Origin: Cladocopium goreaui
Lineage: Eukaryota > Sar > Dinophyceae > Suessiales > Symbiodiniaceae
Length of the DNA stretch: 64,000 nucleotides
Assembly (NCBI GenBank): GCA_947184155.2
Contig: CAMXCT020002765.1
Location: 2,501 to 66,500 of the forward strand
Direction of reading: 5' to 3'
Shown here: positions 55,467 through 64,000 of the stretch, one piece after another
How the letters are laid out: every line of letters starts with the position of its first letter
Position numbering within the stretch: the first letter of the stretch is position 1
The notes under the pieces: model-generated
Databases searched by the model: none
What the model saw: only the letters and a program-made list of their open reading frames with translations
Told to the model about the DNA's origin: nothing
Made by a program: the position numbers and the translations under genes

Positions 55467-56323
55467 TTACCAAGTTTCCATGTAAAGCATCCAGCCGCAG
55501 GCGGCGTTTTTGGACCGCAAGCGTTCCTGTAGCCATGGCACCCGGTACCAACTCTCGGCCACGTGGCTGGCGATCACTGGGGGAGACTTCGATTCTAGTA
55601 GCAGAGCATCATAGATGGTCACGAAAAATCGACCCCGCCAATTTTTGGGACTACTCTTTCTTAATCAGAGGTTGACATTCATGTGATTTACGGGAGTATA
55701 ATGGGGATATACATATATATATATAGTATCATATAGTGGGAGATAGTGGAGGTATAACCAACACATGGGTGCAAATACTGAATCTGAATCTGTTCATAAT
55801 TGAGCAGTTTTTTGTTGATTTGGGACTATTGTGGTGGAATTCCCCCTATCAACATCTTATTAACCATTGACGCTTTGCAGTCATGGCGAGGGTGCTATAT
55901 ACAATTCACCAAGACTGAAGCGATGACGTGGTAAGTTCACCCTCCTTGTTCTGTTCCACCTTTCCGATGAGAGTGTATCAGTAGGGTATGGTATACATAT
56001 TACAATAAACAAATATGAACAATGGCAGGTCGGTCATGCAGTTTGTACATCCCATACATCAATGAAAAAAGTGTAGTCAAATAGAAATGGTATCAATATC
56101 ATTCAATATGTGGGGATCAATAGACAACTCTCAACAGAAAGGAAGGCAAGTTCAAGGGCAAAAAAAAAACTTCTCCAGCATCAAGTACCTGCACAATCTC
56201 TCACACTGTGCCAAGTGGCTGGAAAGCATCGCTTCCGGTTTCGCCAGTGTGAAGCGATAGCCCCACTTGTCAGCATAGGCCTGTGCGCATCGGAAAAACA
56301 CGGCCAGAGGTTGCAGACTGTCG
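55467..56323 (-). CDS. Glycosyltransferase-like gene fragment (GT34 / nucleotide-sugar transferase-like), two exons
   Basis: Exon 56189-56323 (acceptor CCCAACAG, donor GTACTT) has LQPLAVFFRCAQAYADKWGY then RFTLAKPEAMLSSHLAQ. It joins in phase (AG|T = Ser) to 55467-55650: PKNWRGRFFVTIYDALLLES, KSPPVIASHVAESWYRVPWL, QERLRSKNAACGWMLYMET. AYADKxGY and the ordered W..vP.L...L......WmlYm(e)T block resemble GT34 and related enzymes just before their DxD motif. The frame stops (TGG TAA) exactly where the DxD would follow. An in-phase donor (ACTTG|GTAACT) at the same point suggests another exon, otherwise the gene is truncated. Such enzymes would act in the Golgi; this is inference. Confidence 0.5.
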
Positions 56324-56573
56324 CTGTTGGGGCAAGATTTTTGCTACGAAACTCATTTCACAGCAAGGTTCACAACTGACCATGACCACCGGATTGGGGT
56401 AACAATGGGTAACATATGTATCATTATGAGTCAAAACGACCCACAAAGAAGGTCGGTCAATCACGTTTGACTCATGAACCATCATGAACCATCATGAGTC
56501 ATCCAAATTCAGTTGACAAACAACTGCTACCCCAAGCACCTTGTTGATCATTGCGTGGGTCGTTTTTCCTCAG

Positions 56574-56634
56574 CGATCAGGGCAAACCCTGGGACTACTA
56601 CGGATGGCCCATTTGCAGACGATTTCGCGATTAA
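56574..56634 (+). CDS. Short terminal exon (WDYYGWP)
   Basis: A strong acceptor tract (TCGTTTTTCCTCAG) precedes 19 codons, DQGKPWDYYGWPICRRFRD, and TAA. The antisense strand is also open (ANGPSVVVPGFALIAEEK), so strand is not certain. The aromatic content and acceptor favour plus. Confidence 0.45.
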
Positions 56635-56870
56635 AAAAACGGTGATTTTATTCCGATATTCATTGATTTTCTACAGCTATCTTTATCAGATTGTAACTAA
56701 ATAATATTAATTTCTATAGTAGATCAATCTGATACTCTAATACTAATATGTTCTTATACTTATAGACAATACTCCCTGTACCAACAATTCATGGTTCCAA
56801 ATCTCTCGACTCAAGTGGGATTCAAGTCCCACCATGCGCCAACATCTTCAGATTGTGGGATTGGACAAAT

Positions 56871-56982
56871 TACCCTCTGGTAAACATACAGAAAACTATG
56901 GAAAAATCCACCATTTTTAATGGGTAAATTCACTATTTCTATGGTTATGTTCAATCGTTTTTTGTATGTTTACCAGAGGGTA
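56871..56982. repeat. MITE family A copy
   Basis: TACCCTCTGGTAAACATAC ... GTATGTTTACCAGAGGGTA; one of the best-preserved copies. Confidence 0.85.
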
Positions 56983-57165
56983 AGAGATACAGTATCCTCT
57001 AGCAATCAAGAGAATCAATGAACATCATGGTTTACTAATGAATAAAGGTGAAGATCCACAACTATTGAAAATATTGGAGAAATAGTTATGGATTTTTTCC
57101 ACAGATTTTCCATAACTATTGAAACTATTACTCAATAGAAAAGTTTCCCATATATTGCGATGTTC

Positions 57166-57272
57166 CTATTGGCCATCGCTAGGCCGGAGTTCCCAGCTCC
57201 CCATGGAGCTGAATCGAAACGTCCCAGCATCCATCATCAGAATCTCAAAGTTGCAACCAGCAAAGCGGTCAC
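57166..57272 (-). CDS. Terminal exon, unrecognised
   Basis: Acceptor CAGCTACAG, then 34 codons DRFAGCNFEILMMDAGTFRF and SSMGSWELRPSDGQ, stop. The antisense is also open but has poorer composition. It belongs to a gene lying to the right, across or upstream of the GAAGA satellite. Confidence 0.5.
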
Positions 57273-57395
57273 CTGTAGCTGACTTGAATTGACATAACAA
57301 TGACATGATATAACTATAGCCGAAGGAAGTCTAGAAGTCAAACTTCCGACAATATGGACAGATGAAAAAGCAGAGGTGGGAAGAGCCAGAGAAGA

Positions 57396-57735
57396 GTCAG
57401 AGAAGAGAAGAGAAGAGAAGGAGAAGGAGAAGGAGAAGCAGAAGGAGAAGGAGAAGAAGAAGAAAGAAGAGAAAGAGAAGAGAAAGAGAAGAGAAAGAGA
57501 AGAGAAAGAGAAGAGAAAGAGAAGAGAAAGAGAAGAGAAGAGAAAGAGAAGAGAAAGAGAAGAGAAAGAGAAGCGAAAGAGACGAGAAAGAGAAGAGAAA
57601 GAGAAGAGAAAGAGAAGAGAAAGAGAAGAGAAAGAGAAGAGAAGAGAAAGAGAAAGAGAAGAGAAAGAGAAGAGAAAGAGAACGAGAAAGAGAAGAGAAA
57701 ACGAAGAGAAAGAGTCAGAAGAAAGAGTCAGAAGA
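57396..57735. repeat. (GAGAAGAGAAA)n purine tract
   Basis: About 340 bp of almost pure purine; open as Arg/Lys/Glu frames on plus. Likely a satellite, capable of triplex structure. Confidence 0.9.
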
Positions 57736-57833
57736 AAGAACATGCAGGTGCGCACAAGATAGACAAGTCGCGATTCACTTTGTTTTTCAAATCATTTGTG
57801 GTTCTCGAATAATGTGCAAAACACGTCAGCTTC

Positions 57834-58140
57834 GGACCACTTTTGGAAGTTGCGATGTCGGAAAAGCGCACGCCATTGTAGCGCAAAGCACGTCTCGAAG
57901 TCAAAATGTCCAAAACACACCAACGTCAGACCACTATTAAAAGTTGAGATGTCGAAAAAGTGCACGCCGTTGTGGCGCGAAGCATATTTCCAAGTCAAAA
58001 TGTAAAAAAACACACCATGCCCGGACCACTTTTGGAAGTTGACATGTCAAAAAAGTGCACACCGTTGTGGCGCGAACCACATTTCGAAGTCAAAAGTGTT
58101 AAAAACTTACGGTCTCGGACCACTTTTGGGCGTTCAGATG
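57834..58140. repeat. 94-bp minisatellite
   Basis: CGGACCACTTTTGGAAGTT ... GTGGCGCGAAGCA recurs at 57834, 57929, 58023 and 58117. Confidence 0.85.
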
Positions 58141-58689
58141 TCGTTTGGTGTGGCAGGTGCAAGGGATTCTGTGCATTGCCAAAAGTGAGCAAAACGTGAA
58201 GGTTTTTGTAGCCCAACAGCTGCAGAATGAAAAAAAATGATATTGCGGGCATGTCAAACAGAATCATGATTTTTCGGGGGTGAAGCCACCACTTTCCCAT
58301 AATTTCCGCTATCATCGCCTGACCATGGTTGTAAGGCAACTGCCGGCACAAGCCAAGCAGAAAACCAGAGCATAGCCGGATGCCTCAGGGCCCCTATTTC
58401 GGATAGCTCAGTTGGTTTGGAAACGGGAAAACTATGGTTTGTGGCGGATATAAGTCTATACATGTCTATACTTATTGTTTACAATATGTTGTATGCAACT
58501 TTGATATATACTAATATATATAGGAACACCAGAAAGATTTGTTGGAAACAGATTTTTTGGGGAAAGGCATCATCTAACTATCCTGGAAAAACTGTTCGGC
58601 ATCTTTTCGGGGCTTAGTACATGTGCCATAGTCAAAACATGACGAATGTGATATGGTCATCTGTCACACGGGGATACTTGCAATGGAAA

Positions 58690-59070
58690 TCATCTATATA
58701 TATATATAAACAAATAATTATTTATATATATATATATAAATATGTAAATATATATATAAATAAATATGTATATATATATACATATATATATATACAAATA
58801 TAATATATAATGTTTTTAAATAATATACATTTACACATATTAAAAATGTTTTATAATATGATATACATATATGTAATATTCAAAAGTAATATAATATATA
58901 TAATATGAGAATATAGATAATATGATAATATTGTATATATAATATCAGAATATACATAGAATAATAATATGCATATTTATATGTAGCATTAAAAATATAT
59001 ATAATATGATAAGATATAAATATATAATACTATAATATATATATATATATTTATTTAAGTCCCATTGAGT
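58690..59070. repeat. TA-rich microsatellite region
   Basis: TATATAAATA and ATATAATATG repeats. Confidence 0.9.
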
Positions 59071-59819
59071 CCCTATTGTTGGTCTGACCATCCTCCAACA
59101 TTGGTGTATAATCCAACTTTTGACGACACATATGGGTATGGATCACAACAAATGGATACAAATGGGACCTATGGATGATCACCCCACCCAAATATCAGTG
59201 AGATCAATGGTTTTGATCGGTTTTTGATCCATCCACAATTTTTTTAACAATTTTACTACAAGTAGCAAACTATGGTGGTTCTTATGCAAAACGACTTGCG
59301 TGTGTCTGGCAGGCGGTTGAGCCAGCAGCCAGCCCTTCAAAAATACGAAGGCCATTTTGGAACCAAATTGTTTGGGGGATACCAAAATTTATGGCAAATT
59401 GTATGGGAGAAATCAGTCGTCTATCACAGAATTTGGGGATAGCCTACCTTCTGACAAACCCATGTATCAATGTATCATATAGCATCATATTGTACAATTT
59501 TGATGATCATGTTCGCGGGTGTCCACTCTAATCTGTCAAATCCATAGGAACCATAATTAAATTATTTTCTATGGTAATAAAAACCACCCATCCTACGTTC
59601 AAGTCAGATGTGTACAATGGGAAAATGTCAGCTAGAAAACAATGGAAACATGTGGCACCCTTTGGTGAACTAACATCGCTATGGAAAAAATCATCATTTT
59701 TCCCTATAAATGATGCATTTTCAATAGCAAACTGTTAGTTGATATAGGAGGTATCCATTGGCAATGGATACCATGGCATTTCATGGCATGGATCGTCTCA
59801 TCTTGGGATCAAGTTTTGG

Positions 59820-59930
59820 CCATGTTTGGAACTACCAAAACCACCATGACGTCGCACGATTTGCTCCGCCTTCAAGAGATGAAAACTGCGGACGAAAATG
59901 GAACCCGACCATGGCATTTCAACTAATCTG
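59820..59930. other. Exon of unresolved strand
   Basis: Minus: acceptor GTCCGCAG, FHLLKAEQIVRRH, donor CATG|GTGGTT. Plus: MTSHDLLRLQEMKTADENGT from an ATG. The same DNA serves both. Confidence 0.4.
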
Positions 59931-59999
59931 ACATATATTATGTCAATGATCATACAAATCCACCAACATGACAGAAAGACCACATCTAAACATCACATC

Positions 60000-60110
60000 A
60001 CATATATCTGGCATTCTATTTGACATTCTCTCTCACATTCTATGAGGAATTCTACTTGACATCTCTTTTGACATCCTAGCTGACATTCTATGTGACATCT
60101 TGCGCTCGCA
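60000..60110. repeat. Inverted relative of the 17.7-kb satellite
   Basis: CTATTTGACATTCTCTCTCA CATTCTAT is the reverse complement of the AGAATGTCA units at 17.7-18.9 kb, degenerate. Confidence 0.7.
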
Positions 60111-60315
60111 AAAAGGTCCCGCAGTGCCTACTGACATCTGGCTCTCGCAGTTGGGGTACGGCAGTGCCTAATCTGGCGCTCGCTGTTGAGGTCCGGCATG
60201 GCCCACTGAGATCTGGAGCTCGCTGTTGAGGCCCGGCAGTGCCCACTGAGATCTGCAGCTCGCGGTTGAGGTCCGGCAGTGCCCCATGAGATCTGGCCCT
60301 TGCGGTGGAGGATCA
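60105..60315. repeat. 40-bp minisatellite
   Basis: GAGCTCGCTGTTGAGGTCCG GCAGTGCCCACTGAGATCTG-type units at 60141, 60181, 60221 and 60261. Confidence 0.85.
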
Positions 60316-60554
60316 TGGCTTGCAGAATGATATGTAATCAACAAAAAAAATCGTGTTGAACATGATAAGACTGGATAAAACCATGACAGAAATGGTGATG
60401 TGATAAACAGTAAGTGATCATCAACAGGGAAAAGGGAAAAGGGACAACATCTTACTTTTAGTGTCACTGGAAAACCAATCATCAACAGTGGGGACAATGG
60501 GATAAGCATGGATAAACCATGATCAACCACCCCAACTCGACCCATTTCCGTTCT

Positions 60555-60676
60555 AGACCCCCCACGTAACAAGCGTCAGCGCCACAACAGCCGCCCCAAT
60601 TTGGGGCCGCCAGGTGCCTGCGCGTGAGCGCAAGCACCGCTTCGTTGTGCCTGGGGCGAGTGGTTGCTTTGCCTTA
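60555..60676 (-). CDS. GC-rich exon, unrecognised
   Basis: KATTRPRHNEAVLALTRRHL, AAPNWGGCCGADACYVGG. High GC against AT-rich flanks; borders uncertain. A plus frame (RNKRQRHNSRPNLGPP, donor CCAG|GTGCCT) is the alternative. Confidence 0.35.
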
Positions 60677-60822
60677 CTGAACTGCTGGAGGTTCTACAGT
60701 ATGACACAATGTCTGACATTTATATAATTAATTATTGAAAAAGGGGCAGTGCTACACCCTTGCCGGGTCACTGGTGTGAAATTTCTTCGCTGCTTCCCAA
60801 TGCCACCGAGATTCACTCCCAG

Positions 60823-61055
60823 CAGGGGCTGGGCGCTCCGATCGAGCCAAATTGCGCACATGGAAAGTTTGGTACGCCATGTTGGCCAATCAGCCTCTGA
60901 CAGCTGGAACATTCCTATTAGTTGATGACGGCTTCACTGATGTGGTAACTGCGTGCCGCCAGGCTGCCGGAATCAAATTGCCCGCTGCAGGCAGTTGGGC
61001 AATTGGCGGCAACAAAAAGGAAGCACATGAGCGGACCAACGTGGCAAAGCTTTAG
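60823..61055 (+). CDS. Terminal exon of an unrecognised plus-strand gene
   Basis: Acceptor ATTCACTCCCAG, then 76 codons (GAGRSDRAKLRTWKVWYAML, ANQPLTAGTFLLVDDGFTDV, VTACRQAAGIKLPAAGSWAI, GGNKKEAHERTNVAKL) and TAG. Clear protein-like composition. FLLVDDGFTDV looks like a buried strand followed by an acidic turn; no family is assigned. The stop is 15 bp from the opposing gene's stop. Confidence 0.7.
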
Positions 61056-61070
61056 ACTCGTTTCTCCAGC

Positions 61071-61362
61071 TCAGGCCTGCAGTTCGCGACACCCAAAACA
61101 ATCTGCATCAAAGTCCACCGACCTCGCCCTTCTAGCACCCGCATTTTTTTCCAGCTCAGCTGTCAGCGGCGCCACGGCATCACCTCAGGCCGCACACTTG
61201 CCGCCGTAACACAACAGCTCGTCAGCTCTGCGCCTTGCAACGCCGGACCCCGCAAGGAGTCTGCGCCCAGCGAAAACAGCCCTCCGTTGTTTGAGTCATG
61301 ACACGTGCGAGTTGCAGCCTCTCGATGCTTCAGATTCTTGGTTGAAATGTCGGTGTTGTGAA
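61071..61362 (-). CDS. Two-exon 3' end of an unrecognised gene, convergent with 60.8-kb gene
   Basis: Exon 61249-61362 (acceptor AAACCAG) reads HNTDISTKNLKHREAATRTC and HDSNNGGLFSLGADSLR. A weak donor GTCCGG leaves a G that joins in phase to 61071-61183 (acceptor CGGCCTGAG): DAVAPLTAELEKNAGARRAR and SVDFDADCFGCRELQA, stop. If unspliced, the first frame instead ends at 61163 (MPWRR, stop). The intron would be about 65 nt. Confidence 0.55.
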
Positions 61363-61950
61363 CTGGTTTCAGCTTGCAGGTGAGTCTATAGCTCTTAAGT
61401 TTCCAACTCAAACATCACCCAACCAATTTGAAAGATAATCAGGAACAACCATTTGAAGGTAAGATACCCAGAATGGGGCCACTGCCGCCCCATTTTCTAC
61501 TTTGGTAATCAATGGTGCTCATCAACTTTCATGCTGGATAATCACGACATTTTCCCGACTTACCCTCCGAAAACTGGGGGAGCGAGGGTGCAAACAGCAG
61601 ACTGCTGAATCCCTGATACTAGATGTTAACATTATCTGTAAACCACAAAAGGTTTTATAATCTTGACATTGTGGTACTTGTAAGATCTTGTATTACGGCT
61701 ACTCATACTAACATGTCCTATGCTTCATCTGATGAAGTAAAGAACATGGCATACGACCAAGCAAATTTGAGGGAAAAGCCTAGAGCTGGGAAAGCACAAG
61801 ACTTACGAAGATGTGAATAAGCCTTGTTTCGACATATGAAACATGAAATAACATGAAGCTTTGAAAAGTAGCAGTAAACTATGGTCATATATCCTACATA
61901 AAAATGTTCTACAAGCAAATTTTGTAAAACAAAGAAGTGGGAACTGAAAT

Positions 61951-62055
61951 GGAGGTTTCCATAAATGGATGGTACCCCTCAATCATCCATTTTCGTAAGA
62001 TTTTCCATCATAACCAACGAGCTGTTGGTGTAGCCCCATGACTATGGAAACCTCC
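61951..62055. repeat. Inverted-repeat family B copy
   Basis: GGAGGTTTCCATAAATGG ... CATGACTATGGAAACCTCC. Confidence 0.8.
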
Positions 62056-62102
62056 AAAGGATGGGTGCCATGCCATCGCCACCAAGTCTCAAAACGCAGG
62101 GT
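62052..62102 (-). CDS. Short exon with element-derived donor
   Basis: Acceptor CACGCCTGCAG, 51 nt encoding PCVLRLGGDGMAPILW, donor GGAG|GTTTCC, which is the first base of the element 61951-62055. Confidence 0.45.
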
Positions 62103-62353
62103 CTGCAGGCGTGATTTCACTCGGTGAAAGCATGTGAAAACCCAAAATACATCAAAATACCAAGTCTGGTTGGTGGTGCAATACCCATCTTGAAAAATGA
62201 TGGAGTTCGTCAATGGGAAAGATGACATCCCATATGAAATGGAAAAAACATCTTTGAAACCACCAACCAGAATGCTTCATCCTTTTCCATCTTGGAACTG
62301 CCCAAGAGAAGGTTAGGAGCCAATCCCCCCATGTTATCCCATGTCCCAACCAC

Positions 62354-62455
62354 CTCGCTGGAGTCTGCCCCAAAGTGGCTGGTTTAGCAACTTCACGCCC
62401 GACACCCAACATTTGCCCGACAAAACAATTGAGGATCTTGTGCAGAATCAACATT
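62354..62455 (-). CDS. Internal exon, unrecognised
   Basis: Acceptor CTGCGAAG, donor GCGAG|GTGGTT, encoding MLILHKILNCFVGQMLGVGR, EVAKPATLGQTPA. Probably the exon before 62.05 kb. Confidence 0.45.
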
Positions 62456-62534
62456 CTTCGCAGAAGTTGCAAACATTTTGGCTATACGCAATGGTTTAAG
62501 TTTTAGGGTTTCAGCGGAGGATTTTAGAGTTTAG

Positions 62535-62595
62535 GGTTGATCGCCTCGGAAGCTCAAAGCAGCGGACCTGCGCGAAACAGGAGCATCGGGAAGAC
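62535..62595 (+). CDS. Short exon, unrecognised
   Basis: Acceptor GAGTTTAG, 61 nt encoding VDRLGSSKQRTCAKQEHRED, donor GTAACG. Charged. Confidence 0.4.
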
Positions 62596-62736
62596 GTAAC
62601 GCTTGTGTTGTAATTCTCCGGTCTTCCCATAAATGGGATGGTTCACACTGGTCATAAGGTATAAGTGGACATTGTCCCTACTTACTTTAATTAACTAAGG
62701 TATAATGTGAACGCCCCACGGATCCGATTCCGTTTT

Positions 62737-63079
62737 TCACCACAAAGTAAGGTCTAAACATGAGGGATCTTGTGAGTCCATGGAAGCCTTCCACCACTGA
62801 GCGCAGGGCAGCTCTTCGGATTTCGAGGCTTGAACCTTTGGAGAGTGCGGAAAACTGGTGGATGTGAACATCCAGCTGTGGGACGCTGTAGGAGCACTAG
62901 TTTGGAGCAAGAATCGTGAACAGTTTCGTCTTTTATGCTCTGTTTTTTCACAGGATTCCACAGTACTTTTCTCGAGTTGCCAGGAACTTGCTTTGGAGTC
63001 AAGCGCCTGCTGCCTGCCTTCACAGAATTTCAAGTCGAGACCAAACGCTGGCCACAGGATCCTAAAACTAGTGGAATGA
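62737..63079. other. Coding-like region, strand unresolved
   Basis: Minus: SSWQLEKSTVESCEKTEHKR and ASKSEELPCAQWWKASMDSQ. Plus: MRDLVSPWKPSTTERRAALR then donor AACTG|GTGGAT. Both plausible. Confidence 0.35.
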
Positions 63080-63189
63080 AATTCAAATGAGCCAGCGGTT
63101 TTCCACCTATCATCCCATCAGAACCCGTCAAATGACCCATGCAAATTCCACGGCTTTTACTCACCTGAGTAATGTTTTTTATCCTTGTC

Positions 63190-63480
63190 TTTCGATGACC
63201 ACTAGCATATAGCCTACACAACCGTCTACATCGAGCCTACACCATTGCATGAGGTAGCCTACGCAGCGCTAGCCTACACAGTGTAGGTTTTGCCTACGTG
63301 GCCATGGTTTCTTTTTGTTTTCGATTGTGGCATGAGGTTTTGGAACCATAAACTACAAATATCACAACCAATCAAAGCAAAATGAATAGATTCTAACTGT
63401 TGCCAACGGGTTTTCTACACCAAGCCTACGCTTTGTGTAGGCTAAAACGAACCTATGCCCCTGCCTATGTCTCACCTAGG
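63190..63480. repeat. AGCCTACAC motif cluster
   Basis: AGCCTAC(A/G) occurs at least five times between 63210 and 63275 and near 63425, with reverse GTGTAGG(T/C) at 63281 and 63435, forming small hairpins. Confidence 0.6.
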
Positions 63481-63489
63481 GATCGACCC

Positions 63490-64000
63490 CTCCAGTTGCG
63501 CACCGGAATCGGATTCGTCTCCATGTAGTGGAAGTAATTCCAATGTCCGGGCTGAGGTGGCTCCTCCTGACCAAATATGCTGCAAACAGGTTGCCTCAAG
63601 TTGGCTAATTACCACTTCTTAATAACGGTTGTATAGATGATGTTAATTATTTTTAATGATACTTCGTAATGGTTAATAATGGAGGTTTCTAAAAACAAGT
63701 CATGGGGGTTACCCCCAGTTCTATGACTTAGGAAACCTGAGGACTTGGGGCTCCCACATTTTAGGAAGCCCCCTTTTTGTTGAAATGAAACAATTCCAAG
63801 TGTTGGAAACTTCTTAGAACCATTCCAATTGCTGGAGAATTATTGCAAATTATGGCAAAAATACAACTCCCATCTGCGCCCCCAACTTCGCCATGGGTTT
63901 TGGCCGCGGAACCAGACCAGCTGGATGTTTTTTGTGGGGGGGCCATGAACATCCTTCAACAGCTGATGTGACGACCAGGATACGCGTTGGTTTTGATCTA
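63490..64000. other. Window end: family B remnant and possible exon
   Basis: Family B copy 63680-63742. At 63860-63968 the plus frame WVLAAEPDQLDVFCGGAMNI and a minus frame are both open; not resolved. Confidence 0.3.

Noticed and set aside
57237-57940. Arg/Lys/Glu and Ser/Leu/Phe frames
   Set aside because: Readings of a purine satellite; no splice sites.
1-64000. Dinoflagellate spliced-leader gene, tRNA or rRNA genes
   Set aside because: I looked for the spliced-leader core, tRNA T-loop patterns and conserved rRNA stretches by eye and saw none; a covariance search would be decisive.

Overview
This looks like nuclear DNA from a dinoflagellate. The closest match by general character is a Symbiodiniaceae-like genome; this is inference, because no rRNA, organelle gene or spliced leader was found. 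Evidence: long AT-rich intergenic and intronic DNA; huge TATG/GGATGCAT satellites; many short inverted-repeat elements; and tiny exons (about 30-180 nt) with consistent phases, donors that are mostly GT with an occasional possible GC, and AG acceptors often followed by G. One gene also encodes a presequence typical of peridinin-plastid lumen proteins: a signal peptide ending next to an F-V-P motif, then a twin-arginine hydrophobic segment ending A-R-A. Because genes are so fragmented, most open frames longer than 60 codons here are repeats or antisense shadows. Gene calls therefore rest on amino-acid character plus splice sites plus phase agreement between neighbouring exons.

Layout. 0-9.5 kb: an 85-bp satellite, several MITE families and isolated exons (2.05, 5.1, 6.5, 7.4, 7.9, 8.35 and 9.3 kb). 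10.5-12.2 kb: plus-strand multi-exon coding region(s). 12.2-15.2 kb: a giant GGATGCAT/TATG satellite. 15.2-16.3 kb: the last exon of a gene whose 3' end has been triplicated as a 312-bp tandem repeat. 17.2 kb: a minus-strand terminal exon, followed by a 1-kb, 85-bp satellite. 19-24 kb: scattered exons and a field of about 20-bp motifs in both orientations. 24.4-26.2 kb: minus-strand gene exons, one ending in a SHOCT-like tail. 26.9-31.4 kb: GAT/GAG and AT repeats and one minus exon at 28.8 kb. 31.4-32 kb: the 3' end of a plus-strand gene. 33-36.9 kb: minus-strand exons, including the plastid-lumen precursor. 38-41.5 kb: a minus-strand HEAT-repeat gene. 43-44.5 kb: further exons. 45-46.4 kb: the only long intronless gene, a 478-residue nucleotidyltransferase on the minus strand. 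47.5-50.2 kb: minus-strand exons. 52.9-57.3 kb: compact, partly convergent exons, including a three-exon minus gene and a glycosyltransferase-like gene. 57.4-60.3 kb: satellites. 60.5-63 kb: convergent genes whose stop codons lie 15 bp apart.

Most interesting points: the intronless nucleotidyltransferase with an internal duplication; inverted-repeat elements whose GTTTCC ends coincide with splice donors (possible introners); the triplicated 3' gene end whose sequence family recurs at 31.9 kb; the lumen-targeting precursor; and tail-to-tail genes with almost no spacer. No tRNA, rRNA, CRISPR array or spliced-leader gene was recognised.
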